DNA of 64,000 nucleotides from Lutraria lutraria (Eukaryota > Mollusca > Bivalvia > Venerida > Mactridae): assembly GCA_964023205.1 (NCBI GenBank), contig OZ026847.1, positions 12,501 through 76,500 of the forward strand, written 5' to 3'. Made by a program: the position numbers and the translations under genes. Below the pieces are notes generated by a model. That model searched no databases. It worked only from the letters and a program-made list of their open reading frames with translations, and was not told the DNA's origin. How positions within the stretch are numbered: the first letter of the stretch is position 1; every line of letters begins with the position of its first letter. Positions 1-11,196 of the stretch are shown piece after piece.

Positions 1-26
1 CCCTAACCCTAACCCTAACCCTAACC

Positions 27-67
<41 letters not shown>

Positions 68-104
68 CCCTAACCCTAACCCTAACCCTAACCTAACCCT
101 AACC

Positions 105-145
<41 letters not shown>

Positions 146-165
146 CCCTAACCCTAACCCTAACC

Positions 166-206
<41 letters not shown>

Positions 207-220
207 CCCTAACCCTAACC

Positions 221-261
<41 letters not shown>

Positions 262-271
262 CCCTAAACCC
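1..271. repeat. Terminal telomere tract, (CCCTAA)n
   Basis: Continuous CCCTAA hexamers from the first base, in the C-rich orientation expected at the left end of a chromosome. The tract contains five 7-mers with an extra A (near 43, 121, 182, 237 and 262) and one short CCTAA unit near 91. Unique sequence starts at about 272. This is the vertebrate/mollusc-type TTAGGG telomere. Confidence 0.97.
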
Positions 272-1984
272 ATTGATAGCTATAACTTTATCTAATGTAA
301 GTACATGTACTTATCATCATGCAATGTTAGCCGTCGATATTCTTATAAATCATTGTTTCTGCAAATTATATTTGAAAGTAAGAAACTGACTTTAGTGTAT
401 TATGCACTAACATTTTCCTCGCCATGCTTTGGATTAAGTCCGATGCGTTCCGGAAACGACGTGACATGATCTGCGTCAATAGACGCACGAAGATGCAACA
501 TGACAAGAGGACAATTCCATACCTAGACGAATTAAAAAATACTAATTTAAAAACCCAGACATAGCACACACACGCACACAAATTTTGTTATACATATCAC
601 GCGGTTTGTTCTCAAATATTAATGTCGTCAGCGAACATAAATGTTTTTATTTCTCACCACACGGGAAACATTTAGTTTTTGAATCATGACAGGATAATAC
701 GATCAATTTGTAACATTAGGACCAATTTTAGATCGAAATTACGTATGATAACAACAATCATATAATCGTTTTCGTGATGAAATGATTGTCTGTCTGAAAT
801 GTCACGGAATACACGTGTGTAATATGAGGGCTGGTCCAACAGTAGCGACTACTTGGTAAGGGACCTTATATCTCGTCGCCCTAATTCCATAATGTTGTAA
901 GTCGTATTTTGTACATTTCGAGAAAATCGAGTTCAAAGTTTTGAAAGGCTATAACTTTTTACCTACTCAACCGAATTTAAAATAAAATATATCTGCTTTT
1001 ACAGATTGATTTCTATTTTTACAATATAGAATATGAAGATGTTGCTATGGATACTTTTAAAATAAAGTAACAATGAAAATATTATAATTCACAGAAAATT
1101 CACATTTTTACGAAAAAATGGAAAAAACAGATTGTTCTTAAGAGTTACAACAATCTGACCCTTAATATGTCAGGATATTTTTAGTTACAGCAATAAAAAA
1201 GGAAGCTATTTTATTGTTTTATATTTAATTTAATTGCAGGATTATGATACAATCTGAGACTTTATTTTATTATGTATAATGACCATATACTGTCTTTGAC
1301 ACAGTGAACCGTGCCGATCAAAATGGAGGATAAGCCACAAAACAATATATTCCACATGTTGGAATTGTAACACTTTGATATACAACAACAAACAAAATTT
1401 GGAAATATCGTAACTACATTGAAATTGAACTTATTTTTTAAAATAAATTAACTTTTTGTAATTCTAATTATCTGTATTGTCTCCTAAAATTTCAATTAAA
1501 TGAAATGTTGAACCCTTTGAATGTTTTGTTAAATTCATTCACGAGAAGGTATATTCTACAGCAAGCTCAGTGATTCTCAATTTAAGAACGCAGATACCAT
1601 TTCACACAAATGAACGTTTTTTGAAACTTACATTCCACACAAAAAATGTGCTAATTAGCATAAATGCTTTAATTCAAAATGTGCAAAAAATTGCCGAATG
1701 CAACGAATTTGAATTTCGGAAGGCGCTCAATTCAGACTCGCATAGGAATCAATAGGCGTACGTTTTACCTTCGGTCCTTTCGTATTAGTGTCGATATTAT
1801 CTCGTGACAAATTTTTATTCAATGATATACATGTGGAGCACTGCCAAAAGTGTCTCATACAATAAGTAGAAATGATTTACATGCATTCTCTTTTTTGGAG
1901 GATGAAGACGGCCACTAGACGTGTTGTGTTTTGCCACTATTAGTTTCATGGCCTAATGATAAATACAGGATATCAGTATAATCT
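272..1984. other. Subtelomeric non-coding DNA, no gene seen
   Basis: AT-rich sequence next to the telomere. Open frames are short, have no recognisable domain and often begin at non-ATG codons. A short motif of the form gttacaacaatctgacc occurs near 1143 and recurs in altered form near 3220, 3266 and 3370, so part of this stretch probably derives from an old dispersed repeat. Confidence 0.6.
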
Positions 1985-2039
1985 GAAGAGGTCTTATGCA
2001 AGCACTGGATGCTTACAAGACACTATGATGGCATGTAAT

Positions 2040-2660
2040 CTGAAATGAGATCCTTTGGAAGCACAGATCCAGTTTGATAGGGTCTGTCCATGAGTGGTAA
2101 TGGAATGTGTGACACCTTTCACGACACTAGCACCGGCATATGCGGAACTTGAGTATACCAATTGAGTATACTCCATGATCCAAAAGGACCAGAAAATGTA
2201 ACGATATAATATGAAAGGAGATCGTAACCAAGAAAATATAATAGCAGACCCAGTTTGTTTGGGTCTGTTCATGAGTGTTAATGAATAGTGCAACACCACT
2301 CATGCCTCTAGCACCGGCTACACTGAAGTACAGGGCGACTTTTTACGGCCGCTACACGAGCACATAAAGATTATTGTTGCGATAGTTTATATAATATGAA
2401 AGGAGATCTTTAGGAAGCTCTGAATACTACCAAGAAATATAATAGCAGACCCAGTTAGATAAGGTCTGTGAGTGGTAATGGAATGTGCAACACCACTCAT
2501 GCCCCCTGGCACCGGATTAAGTTGAACTCTATTATACCAGTATTGTGTATACTCCATGATCCCAAAGGACCAGACAGTATAACAACACAAAATCCATACC
2601 CAGTTTGATTGGGTCTGTTCATGAGTGGTCAACACTCACGCCCCCCAGCACCGACTTTGT
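2040..2660. repeat. Degenerate repeat with built-in hairpins, about 4 copies
   Basis: Four diverged copies (about 2040-2140, 2212-2325, 2394-2513, 2575-2656) share three blocks: a gaaaggagatc-like lead, a hairpin of the form cagacccagtttg..gggtctg, and a gagtggt...accactc inverted pair followed by agcaccgg. Spacing varies, so this is an old tandem repeat rather than a fresh array. The leading block recurs once more near 2698. No coding content is apparent. Confidence 0.65.
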
Positions 2661-3780
2661 AACAAAGCCAGAAAACTTTACTTATTGTCTAATATAGTCT
2701 GAAAAGAGATCCTTTGGAAACACATAGTGCAACTATGTCAAAAGATGTGATCGGATGTGATTTGGTCTCCTCAAAAGCAAAAGTGCAACAGCTATCACTG
2801 GTTTATGCTATATTCTGTTATAATATTAAATACAGAATAATCGCATTCAGTAGGTAACGATCAGGACAACCGATCACTTAGTTATAAAAAGTTAGCACTA
2901 CATATACACTGAAAGATGGCATTAATTGATGGACTAGACAACTAGCTTATCCGAACATTGTTGTATCCGAATCATATCACTAACTTTGTTGCTCTGAATT
3001 TATTTAACGATTAAGTGTAGCAGTTTTTTCTACTCAATGTTTGGAACAGTACAACAAATTATTCATATTTCTATAATTATATACCATTTTAAATAAAACA
3101 CTTACACGCTAGAAGCCAAAATCAACTTCCAAAAATTGTTCAGCACATTCTTAATACTCCGCCATATTGAAAAGATGGTATCACGTGACCAATATCCTGG
3201 AAAGCTATTGGCTCAAAAGTTACAACACTCTGGACTTGAATTTATGGACATAGAACAATCTGACCCTGGCAATATCTCAATATAGGTAGGTTCCAGAGTG
3301 TTGCTGCTCATACCACCAGATAGAGCTTAAAAAGACGAACATTTTGATACCAAAAACTCATTTTTTCAAAAAATGGAGTTACAACATTCTGGAATTAGGG
3401 CGATCTGTCTTAGATCTGTCTGCTATATATTTAATAATTTCACGAAGTCATTTATGCATTGTTTAAATTAGTATAGTCCATACGTTACCTAGTGCATCAT
3501 GTCACCTATAACACGGCTAAATTCTGGCGTACGATAAGTGTCATAAATGCACGACCCTGCAAGATGCTGAAAGTACTAAATGGTCGTAAAACTATTTTAA
3601 CTATGAATAAGTGAAGTCAATATTTGCTATCTTCAATGAAATGATAATTTCAAAACAGTCATTTCTTCAGTGATTTCAACATTATGAGTGTATATATGTA
3701 AACAAAGTGAATATAATTATATATTGTATGATTCCAACATTGAAAAGTTCGGAACAACCCTCGCATGCACAATTATTCAC
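2661..3780. other. Non-coding DNA upstream of the lectin gene
   Basis: No convincing ORF. Near 3219-3306 an acaacactctgga motif and its reverse complement (tccagagtgttg) face each other, followed by another acaacattctgga near 3372, suggesting a decayed inverted-repeat element. The rest is AT-rich unique sequence. Confidence 0.5.
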
Positions 3781-3781
3781 T

Positions 3782-3815
3782 TATAAAATGTTGCAAAACT
3801 TGTGTATGTCATTCT
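3782..3815 (+). promoter_or_regulatory. Candidate core promoter (TATA box plus Inr) of the lectin gene
   Basis: A TATAAAA box lies at 3782-3788 and a TCATTCT initiator at 3809-3815. The presumed +1 A (3811) is 29 bp downstream of the first T of the box, the usual spacing for a metazoan TATA/Inr promoter. This would give a 5' leader of about 41 nt before the ATG at 3852. The element match and spacing are seen directly; promoter activity is inferred. Confidence 0.55.
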
Positions 3816-3851
3816 CTACTCAAATTTATTTGAACTTAGTTCTTGAATAAT

Positions 3852-4649
3852 ATGGAGCTACATTTATTTCTTGTAGTAAGTTTGGTGATTTCCTTCGCTC
3901 ATTGCATTGTTTTAAAACATAATGGCGACAGCTTACAACAACGGACTAATATCTTAAGGCAAGAGCTAAACAGTCCAGTTGATATTGGCGGACATTTGAA
4001 ATCCTCCGTCTTGAAGACACATGAAAATGCACAATCAGACGTCTATACGCTTATATGTAGTTTACTACCTTGCACGGATTGGACTGAATGGTCTTCGTGT
4101 GCTTCGGTAGTTGGACGGTTCGGCACGCAACAGCGAACACGAGAATGTGGACAAAATTCAACAATTTGTCAGGAGAAAGCTGAAGGTGCTAATATTGACA
4201 AGAGAGAATGTATGATTGACATTCCATGGTGTCCGTTAGATTTCGAGTACACCAGACATGGTCATTGTATCAAGCTCTTCAATACGACCTTTCTATCATG
4301 GTACGAGGCACAGATGTACTGCAAAGATTTAGACGGCTTCTTGATAAATATTGATAGTAAAACAAAATACCTGGACGTTCAGGAATCTCTTAGACCAGTC
4401 GCCTTGTCGTCTATGACAGCATGGGTTGATGGAATTAAGATCGGCGCAATTAACAAGTGGAATGTTGCGTATGGATCTAAACAACAGGTGCCGTATGGTA
4501 GTTGGTATCGTGGCGAGCTCGAAGAACACACGAATAACACCATTTGCCGATGTGTGGTAAAACATTCAACCGAACAACCCTTCATGTGGTGTGCCGGGTA
4601 CGTTTGTGAGAATCGAGAAAATTTCATTTGTGAAATAATGAAGAAATAA
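3852..4649 (+). CDS. Secreted thrombospondin type-1 / C-type lectin domain protein
   Basis: This is a 265-residue single-exon protein. The frame opens at a TTG at 3843, but the first ATG is at 3852 and directly starts a hydrophobic signal peptide (about 1-18, ending AHC), so 3852 is taken as the start. Residues 71-127 resemble a TSP1 repeat, with WTEWSSC at 77-83, an RTREC motif at 95-99 and further cysteines at 106, 120 and 127. Residues 127-262 form a C-type lectin-like domain: C127/C139 N-terminal hairpin, WYEAQMYC at 150-157, AWVDG at 190-194, WCAGYVC at 246-252 and the final C260. The EPN or QPD and WND motifs of calcium-dependent sugar binding are absent, so sugar specificity is uncertain. 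Secreted TSP1/CTLD proteins are frequent in molluscs and are often linked to recognition or adhesion; that role is inferred. An AATAAA overlaps the stop codon (4645-4650). Confidence 0.85.
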   Translation: MELHLFLVVSLVISFAHCIVLKHNGDSLQQRTNILRQELNSPVDIGGHLKSSVLKTHENAQSDVYTLICSLLPCTDWTEWSSCASVVGRFGTQQRTRECGQNSTICQEKAEGANIDKRECMIDIPWCPLDFEYTRHGHCIKLFNTTFLSWYEAQMYCKDLDGFLINIDSKTKYLDVQESLRPVALSSMTAWVDGIKIGAINKWNVAYGSKQQVPYGSWYRGELEEHTNNTICRCVVKHSTEQPFMWCAGYVCENRENFICEIMKK

Positions 4650-4650
4650 A

Positions 4651-5535
4651 GCGGTTTCAATGGACTAAAACCTGTAGAAGTAACAATTTCGTATATGTAA
4701 ATGTTGTAAAATTTAATGCTTTAATTCATTGATCAATTTATACATCCAAGTAGACAGGAAAAGAATGCATTACATCTGAATCTAAATCTACGTAAAGTCT
4801 TATTTTATCACTTATATGTTTATAAAAAAAATATCGAACTGAATCAGTAAATGGTTTGTCATTCTAAATCGTACATACATTTTAAATGAATGAGTTATGT
4901 ATAATTATAAATACTACAGAACTACTGCTCGTCATTTTTAATCAGTATTAAAAGTATCTGGTATTGTCAATCGACCACGAATGACTCCATCATTTTATTA
5001 ATTCGTCTGAGCATCACGCACTTGGCTGTATTTTATCTTGTTATTACTGTACCATGTTTATACGTGCTATATTATATTATGCGTATCATGATTGCATATG
5101 ATAACCTTTTAACGGCTAGTTTTAGTTTTGTTATATTTCCATTGTTGTTCAATGAAACGTATTTGTGGAACTCTTTTAGTACAGTGGCAGTGTTAAATTA
5201 CTGCATTTGTGTTACCTATACTCAGTGTATGAATGCTGATAAAAACACATGATGAAGTAATGGAGAGCGTTATGATCATTTTAAGAAACGATTATATCAT
5301 TATATATTAAGACAGTTAACACATACAGTAGAAATACTATAAACAGGTCAGTAAAGAATCTGCTCATGAAATGATCGCAAGCTAAGATTTTGCTGCTAGT
5401 GACATTAATGTAAGTCATTAATAAATACTTCTTTGTTATAGCGTAGCTAAAATAGTCGACAGCTAGATATACAAACATTGAGTTTGTATGTTTTATATGC
5501 TATGAACGTTTCTGACCATTGTAGCGGTTTGAGAG
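4651..5535. other. Non-coding DNA downstream of the lectin gene
   Basis: AT-rich, with only short open frames lacking domains or ATG starts in good context. It may include the 3' UTR of the lectin gene if the AATAAA overlapping its stop codon is not used. Nothing else is recognisable. Confidence 0.5.
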
Positions 5536-5776
5536 ATGACATTATGTCCTGATGGCCCCGAGAGTATAAAACTTGAAATCGGTCTCCGAGCTCAAAAATC
5601 TTGTCTTTTAATGTTTCTAAGTTAATGATCAGACAATAATTATAGTATTGATATATTAGTCTGACAGCATAATTGATCTGAACATGCATCTAAACCATAA
5701 TCACCTCTATCTCACCTCTTTGAAGTTTGAGCTCGGAGATTGTTCTCAAGTTTTATAACCTCGGGGTCAGGGTCAT
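5536..5776. mobile_element. Fold-back/MITE-like element with about 55-65 bp inverted arms
   Basis: The left arm (about 5536-5601) contains ccccgagagtataaaactt and ctccgagctcaaa. The right arm (about 5722-5776) is its imperfect reverse complement, containing tttgagctcggag and gttttataacctcgggg. The arms enclose about 120 bp of AT-rich DNA with no coding capacity. A non-autonomous inverted-repeat element is the simplest reading. No target-site duplication was identified. Confidence 0.6.
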
Positions 5777-5828
5777 CTTTATCCACCACTGAACATTCTT
5801 GTGGAGAAGATAAATCTTACTACTAAAG

Positions 5829-6107
5829 TACACAATTAGTACTTGTATGGACAGTTTATTACACAATTAGTACATGTATGGACAGTTTATTACACAATTA
5901 GTACTTGTATGGACAGTTTATTACACAATTAGTACTTGTATGGACAGTTTATTACACAATTAGTACATGTATGGATAGTTTATTACACAATTAGTACTTG
6001 TATGGACAGTTTATTACACAATTAGTACTTGTATGGACAGTTTATTACAAAATTAGTACTTGTATGGACAGTTTATTACACAATTAGTACATGTATGGAC
6101 AGTTTAT
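5829..6107. repeat. 31-bp tandem array, 9 copies
   Basis: The unit runs tacacaattagtacttgtat then ggacagtttat. Starts are spaced exactly 31 bp (5829, 5860, 5891 and so on). Copies differ mainly at acTtg versus acAtg and at one gga(c/t)ag position. Nine units give 279 bp. Confidence 0.95.
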
Positions 6108-6670
6108 TAACTACCTGCTGTATATGGCTGAAATACTGTTGAACACAGGAACATTACTCAAACTATCTTATCCTAATCAATTAGGTTGTACAGTTCATGA
6201 TTTAGGGCTGAGATAAATATTGAATGTGAAATGGATGTATTTAAATGAACCCATTCATGCGTTCTTCCACATTTAATATAAATGCATGTAGTTACATTTT
6301 ATAAATTAATGAATCTCGGCTCCTCCTTCCGATAATTCAGAAACGCTTTTCAGTGTTCCCATCCCAACAACCGAGCCCAGTGTTTTGTGGTTAGAAAATC
6401 ACGGTAAAACGGGGAGACATGTATCGTTAGTTTATATTGGACATGATAAAGAACCAAGAACAGCTAGTCTAAATAAGAGCAGGTATATTAATGTCCACTT
6501 ATCCTATATCTTCTCTTCCCTCTCTCTTGGGTGGGTATTATATTACCATCGCTGCAACTGGGCTGTTAAACAACAGATAGACTGTTATATTTCATCTAGT
6601 ATTTCTTTATTTAAAGATTTCTGTTGCAATATTTTATTATCTCCTGTAAAGTTTTCCCTTCATTATCAAA
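6108..6670. other. Unique AT-rich spacer, no gene seen
   Basis: Separates the 31-bp and 57-bp arrays. The longest plus-strand frame here begins at a TTG and has no recognisable domain. Confidence 0.5.
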
Positions 6671-7873
6671 TATTTACGACGTACATGACTGTATAACGAT
6701 ATAATTGCATGGTGCATATTAGAATATTATTTACGACGTACATGACTGTATAACGATATAATTGCATGGTGCATATTAGAATATTATTTACGACGTACAT
6801 GACTGTATTACGATATAATTGCATGGTGCATATTAGAATATTATTTACGACGTACATGACTGTATTACGATATAATTGCATGGTGCATATTAGAATATTA
6901 TTTACGACGTACATGACTGTATTACGATATAATTGCATGGTGCATATTAGAATATTATTTACGACGTACATGACTGTATAACGATATAATTGCATGGTGC
7001 ATATTAGAATAGTATTTACGACGTACATGACTGTATAACGATATAATTGCATGGTGCATATTAGAATATTATTTACGACGTACATGACTGTATAACGATA
7101 TAATTGCATGGTGCATATTAGAATAGTATTTACGACGTACATGACTGTATTACGATATAATTGCATGGTGCATATTAGAATAGTATTTACGACGTACATG
7201 ACTGTATTACGATATAATTGCATGGTGCATATTAGAATAGTATTAACGACGTACATGACTGTATAACGATATAATTGCATGGTGCATATTAGAATATTAT
7301 TTACGACGTACATGACTGTATAACGATATAATTGCATGGTGCATATTAGAATATTATTTACGACGTACATGACTGTATAACGATATAACTGCATGGTGCA
7401 TATTAGAATATTATTTACGACGTACATGACTGTATAACGATATAACTGCATGGTGCATATTAGAATATTATTTACGACGTACATGACTGTATAACGATAT
7501 AATTGCATGGTGCATATTAGAATAGTATTAACGACGTACATGACTGTATTACGATATAATTGCATGGTGCATATTAGAATATTATTTACGACGTACATGA
7601 CTGTATAACGATATAATTGCATGGTGCATATTAGAATATTATTTACGACGTACATGACTGTATAACGATATAATTGCATGGTGCATATTAGAATATTATT
7701 TACGACGTACATGACTGTATAACGATATAACTGCATGGTGCATATTAGAATATTATTTACGACGTACATGACTGTATAACGATATAACTGCATGGTGCAT
7801 ATTAGAATATTATTTACGACGTACATGACTGTATAACGATATAATTGCATGGTGCATATTAGAATAGTATTAA
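6671..7873. repeat. 57-bp tandem array, about 21 copies
   Basis: The unit begins tatttacgacgtacatgact, continues gtataacgatataattgcat and ends ggtgcatattagaatat. Because 57 is a multiple of three and the minus frame lacks stops, a 394-residue open frame of a repeated 19-mer (MQLYRYTVMYVVNNILICT) spans it. Variants segregate at gtatAac/gtatTac, gaataTt/gaataGt and atttac/attaac. The TAA in the first variant closes the plus frame. The open frame is judged to be a by-product of period length, not a gene. The array sits where the catalytic part of the adjacent truncated glycosidase paralogue would be expected. Confidence 0.95.
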
Positions 7874-7988
7874 CAAATCAACAAGGGATTCTGAATTGTG
7901 GATAAAGTTCATTGGTGAAGATTCATTTTCGTTTTTGCGGATTGCGTTTAAATAAATTAGTAGTTAGCTCTGCTATAGTAGACGTTCC

Positions 7989-8417
7989 TCAAACAATAGA
8001 CGAACTGGAATTTGGTAATGCTGGTGTCGATGTTTCGGGCACATCAGTGACTGTTGTCTCAGGCGTATTTTCAGACGAGGTGCTATAAATTCCGGTGACT
8101 ACAGTTTGACTTGAATATGTCGTAACCGCCTCCGGACTCATAGTTGGTGTTCTGGTTATAATTGCAGTCGCTACTGTAGTTTCTTCCACATTGATCTTAA
8201 CATGAGCAGATTTAAGTTTGCCATTCTCGGTTGCTAGGACGCCAAGCCCGGCGGCCATACCGATTACCAGTACGACTGTTAATACAGACAAAGGCCAAAA
8301 CAAACACTTTGGAATAATGATAACAGATTTCTGTTGTGAAGGTGAACTGTATTCGATATCAATATTAACGAAATCCGCCGATTGTCTTTTTTCTAAGTCG
8401 TAGGTATCAGTAGACAT
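7989..8417 (-). pseudogene. Truncated paralogue of the GH31 glycosidase N-terminus (type II membrane stalk)
   Basis: The frame codes for 142 residues from the ATG at 8417. A further upstream ATG at 8477 is open but lies beyond a likely splice acceptor (ttatttgtag, exon starting at 8430), so 8417 is preferred. Residues 1-39 are a cytoplasmic tail, about 40-62 a single membrane helix, and 63-142 a Ser/Thr-rich stalk with likely O-glycosylation. It aligns without gaps to the start of the protein at 13052-15313: IIIPKCLFW here against IIVPRRIFW there, with F40-W41 at the same residue numbers, then VLATENGKLKS against VLSTEKSELTS. The catalytic barrel is absent; a TGA ends the frame and the 57-bp array begins about 115 bp later. 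It could be an expressed short membrane mucin-like protein or the 5' part of a gene with unseen exons, but a decapitated duplicate is the simplest reading. Confidence 0.6.
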
Positions 8418-8430
8418 GTTTTTTTTGGCT

Positions 8431-9310
8431 CTACAAATAATAAGATAAAGCCACTTACAATACAAATGCATGAACAATACTGTGTAATACTGAAAAAGCT
8501 CGACGTGATGACAGAACTACTTGTATGTATATCGTGAAAATGATAAAATTCACGATACCAGCTATATATTATCATTAAAAGAAACAATGTGCAGGATTGG
8601 TTACTTTTATTCCTTATAACAATCTTATTATAGTCGTGAAAAATAATGATAAATAACTTGTTATACAGTTTTATACGAACTTCCAAATACATACATGAAC
8701 AAATAATCGATGATTAGATACTTGACGATTTGAAAATCAAGCACAAACTACACATAACATAAAACATGTAATAGACAGCTAGATAATATTAAAAGTTGCC
8801 ACACAACGTAAATTTCGAAACTTGAAATAATGAAAAAAGTATAAGATTACCTTATTACTGGGGTAATTATCCACGACTATCCTGTTTGATGAATAATTAA
8901 AACAATTATCTCAGTTGGCTTTTTAACGTTTCGTTATCATTACAAGTGTATTGTTATGTATTATCAAACTTGTAATAAAATGTCAGTTACTATTTTTAAC
9001 CATTGTAAAAGATAACCGACTAAAACAATAGGCTGACATAGGGACTTCTGTCGACTGTTTGTATTATAGTCTGGCCTTTTTTCTATAATACCCAAACTAA
9101 CCAGTTTGTTTAGACCACGCCCACCATAGCGCAGTGCAGCACAGCATTACACGACACCGCATCGCATCCCACTGCATCGCAACACACCGCACCGGATCAC
9201 AACGTATTTCACCACACCTCACCACATTGCACAATACCGCAGGCAAGGCATAAACATCGCTTCACACCACACTTCACCTCACCGTCCCTGTTTCAAACAA
9301 TGTTTTACTA
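8431..9310. other. Non-coding DNA; low-complexity cacc/gcat patch at 9120-9260
   Basis: Probably holds the intron and 5' region of the truncated paralogue. From about 9118 to 9290 the composition changes abruptly to a C/A-rich patch built of short degenerate words (caccgcatcgcat-like), unlike the AT-rich surroundings. No gene seen. Confidence 0.5.
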
Positions 9311-9525
9311 AACCCCACATATAATGTATACATGCTATATCACTTAGCTTGTCAACCCCACATATAATGTATACATGCTATATCACTTAGCTTGTCAACC
9401 CCACATATAATGTATACATGCTATATCACTTAGCTTGTCAACCCCACATATAATGTATACATGCTATATCACTTAGCTTGTCAACCCCACATATAATGTA
9501 TACATACTATATCACTTAGCTTGTC
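9311..9525. repeat. 43-bp tandem array, 5 copies
   Basis: The unit is aaccccacatataatgtata, then catgctatatcacttagctt, then gtc. Starts at 9311, 9354, 9397, 9440 and 9483. Copies are nearly identical; the fifth has one g-to-a change (catActat). Near-identity implies recent expansion. Confidence 0.95.
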
Positions 9526-9627
9526 AACTTGTCTAGGTACACATCTTTAGTCCACGGAAAATAAATCTAAGTTCAATAAATGCAACATCCATGTTTTGGC
9601 AGGTTTGTTATGACAGCAGTAAAATAA

Positions 9628-10527
9628 ACATCAATGTAAAAGCACAGGAGATTGAAATTATGACTCAGAATAAAGTTAAGATATAGCCTCGCACTATTAA
9701 GCTATATATAAACACAAGGAATGAAACATTTTTTCCCGCCATCTGTCAAAACGAACGAAAGTCCAGTTTTTATCATTAATTGGATTTATATTGGGCTATA
9801 AAGTTTCAAGACAGTAGAATTTACCATTTGTAACTATAAACAATGCTCACGTGGCACAGATGTATATAATACTTGAACTATGGCGGTAATTCTGAAGTGT
9901 TAGGAAATCCATTGCTGCTATTTTGGGGGAATTCCCTCGTAACTATTCCGCACTGAATAAAGTTGTATATAAATTCCAATAAAACCGTACCCAGCCGGGT
10001 ACAAAGGGAAGTAACTCACGCACCTCGTGCTTTTTGTGGAATCAAGAGTTACTGTTCGTATTTACCTTTGAAGAAATATTATTTTGTAATAAATCATTTA
10101 CAAATAAATCATTACTAGAATAAAGAACATATAATTATTATATTAAATGTGGTATATAGAGTTATTTGTCTAGATACATTTTTATATTAAAGGCTAATAT
10201 TTTATTCACTTCGGTGTTCTTTGGTATGAATGAACGATTCGGCAACCGAATTGCATACATAATTGGAGAAAAACACGGATATTCTTTACACCTGGGACAT
10301 GTCAGCAAGTTTAACTAGTTCTCGTGGTAAATTTTAGTGTACTTTTTGTAAATAATGCTACAAGTTTGAGCATTCATGTGTAATAATACCAGTTTTACGC
10401 GTTCCTAGTGGTTGGGCTAAGAACTGTGTTTCATTCCTTGTGTATTATATATACATATATGAGTGATTTGTTGTAGCAAGTGACATATGGATAAAATTTC
10501 AATCTCCTGTGGTAAAAATCAATGTAA
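9628..10527. mobile_element. Inverted-repeat element (MITE-like), about 0.9 kb
   Basis: The left arm (about 9628-9729) and right arm (about 10427-10527) are imperfect reverse complements of about 100 bp. Matching blocks are catcaatgt, cacaggagattgaaatt and acacaaggaatgaaaca on the left, with their complements (tgtttcattccttgtgt, aatttcaatctcctgtg) on the right. About 700 bp of AT-rich non-coding DNA lies between. No transposase frame is visible, so a non-autonomous DNA element is inferred. Confidence 0.55.
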
Positions 10528-10940
10528 ATGACAAGTTACCCGCCCATTTAGTTCAATTTCATGAAAAAGAACCCTGTTCTTTGGTTGAAACAATTTATCT
10601 AATGGTTATTTATATGGAGAAGTAGGCAGTGTTGTATAATATAGATAACGTGGAAGAATACAGTAATGCTGGCAAAGTTAACAGACCGCCGGTATATAAC
10701 AGTTTAAAATGAACGAACCAAAGAAAGACACAACATATAATTATTATCATTGATCAGATTCACTATTAAAGCCACAATATGTCTTTAAAATGGTATTACC
10801 TCAATGTACAAAAGACCTCGCAAGATTGTGATATTAAAATGTTCCTAAAAAGGTACAAAAGGGACCCATATCTGATCTCATCGACCGTTCCTTCCTTGAG
10901 AAATAACTAACGGAGGACAAAATACGATTTATTTATCACA

Positions 10941-11177
10941 TGCCGTGCCGTTTTGGCCGTGTCGTAAAAGCGGTATGGCACGGCCGTGTCGTGAAAGTGG
11001 TATGGCACGGCCGTTTCGTTAAAGCGGTATGGCACGGCCGTGTCGTTAAAGCGGTATGGCACGTTTGGCTGTGTCGTTAAAGCGGGATGGCACGTTTGGC
11101 CGTGTCGTTAAAGCGATATGGCACGGCCGTGTCGTTAAAGCGGTATGGCACGTTTGGCCGTGTCGTTAAAGCGATAT
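10941..11177. repeat. GC-rich tandem array (27-32 bp units), about 8 copies
   Basis: Units read ggccgtgtcgttaaagcggt then atggcac, some with an extra gtttg. The array is GC-rich in an AT-rich region and contains the palindrome cacggccgtg. It ends without any spacer in an interstitial telomere repeat. Confidence 0.9.
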
Positions 11178-11196
11178 GGGGTTAGGGTTAGGGTTA
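11178..11196. repeat. Interstitial telomeric repeat, GGGTTA x3
   Basis: ggggttagggttagggtta, opposite in orientation to the chromosome-end tract. It is fused directly to the last unit of the GC-rich array, with no intervening bases. Short flush tracts like this are classically explained by telomere-repeat addition during break repair; that origin is inferred. Confidence 0.9.

Noticed and set aside
3843..3851. TTG start of the lectin frame
   Set aside because: The ATG at 3852 immediately precedes the signal peptide and is the normal eukaryotic start.
6666..7850. 394-codon minus-strand ORF of a repeated 19-residue word
   Set aside because: It is the translation of a 57-bp tandem array; period divisible by three and AT-rich content explain it. 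No domain, signal or gene structure.
8218..8403. Plus-strand ORF opposite the truncated glycosidase paralogue
   Set aside because: Antisense shadow; the minus strand carries the membrane-protein pattern shared with the GH31 gene.
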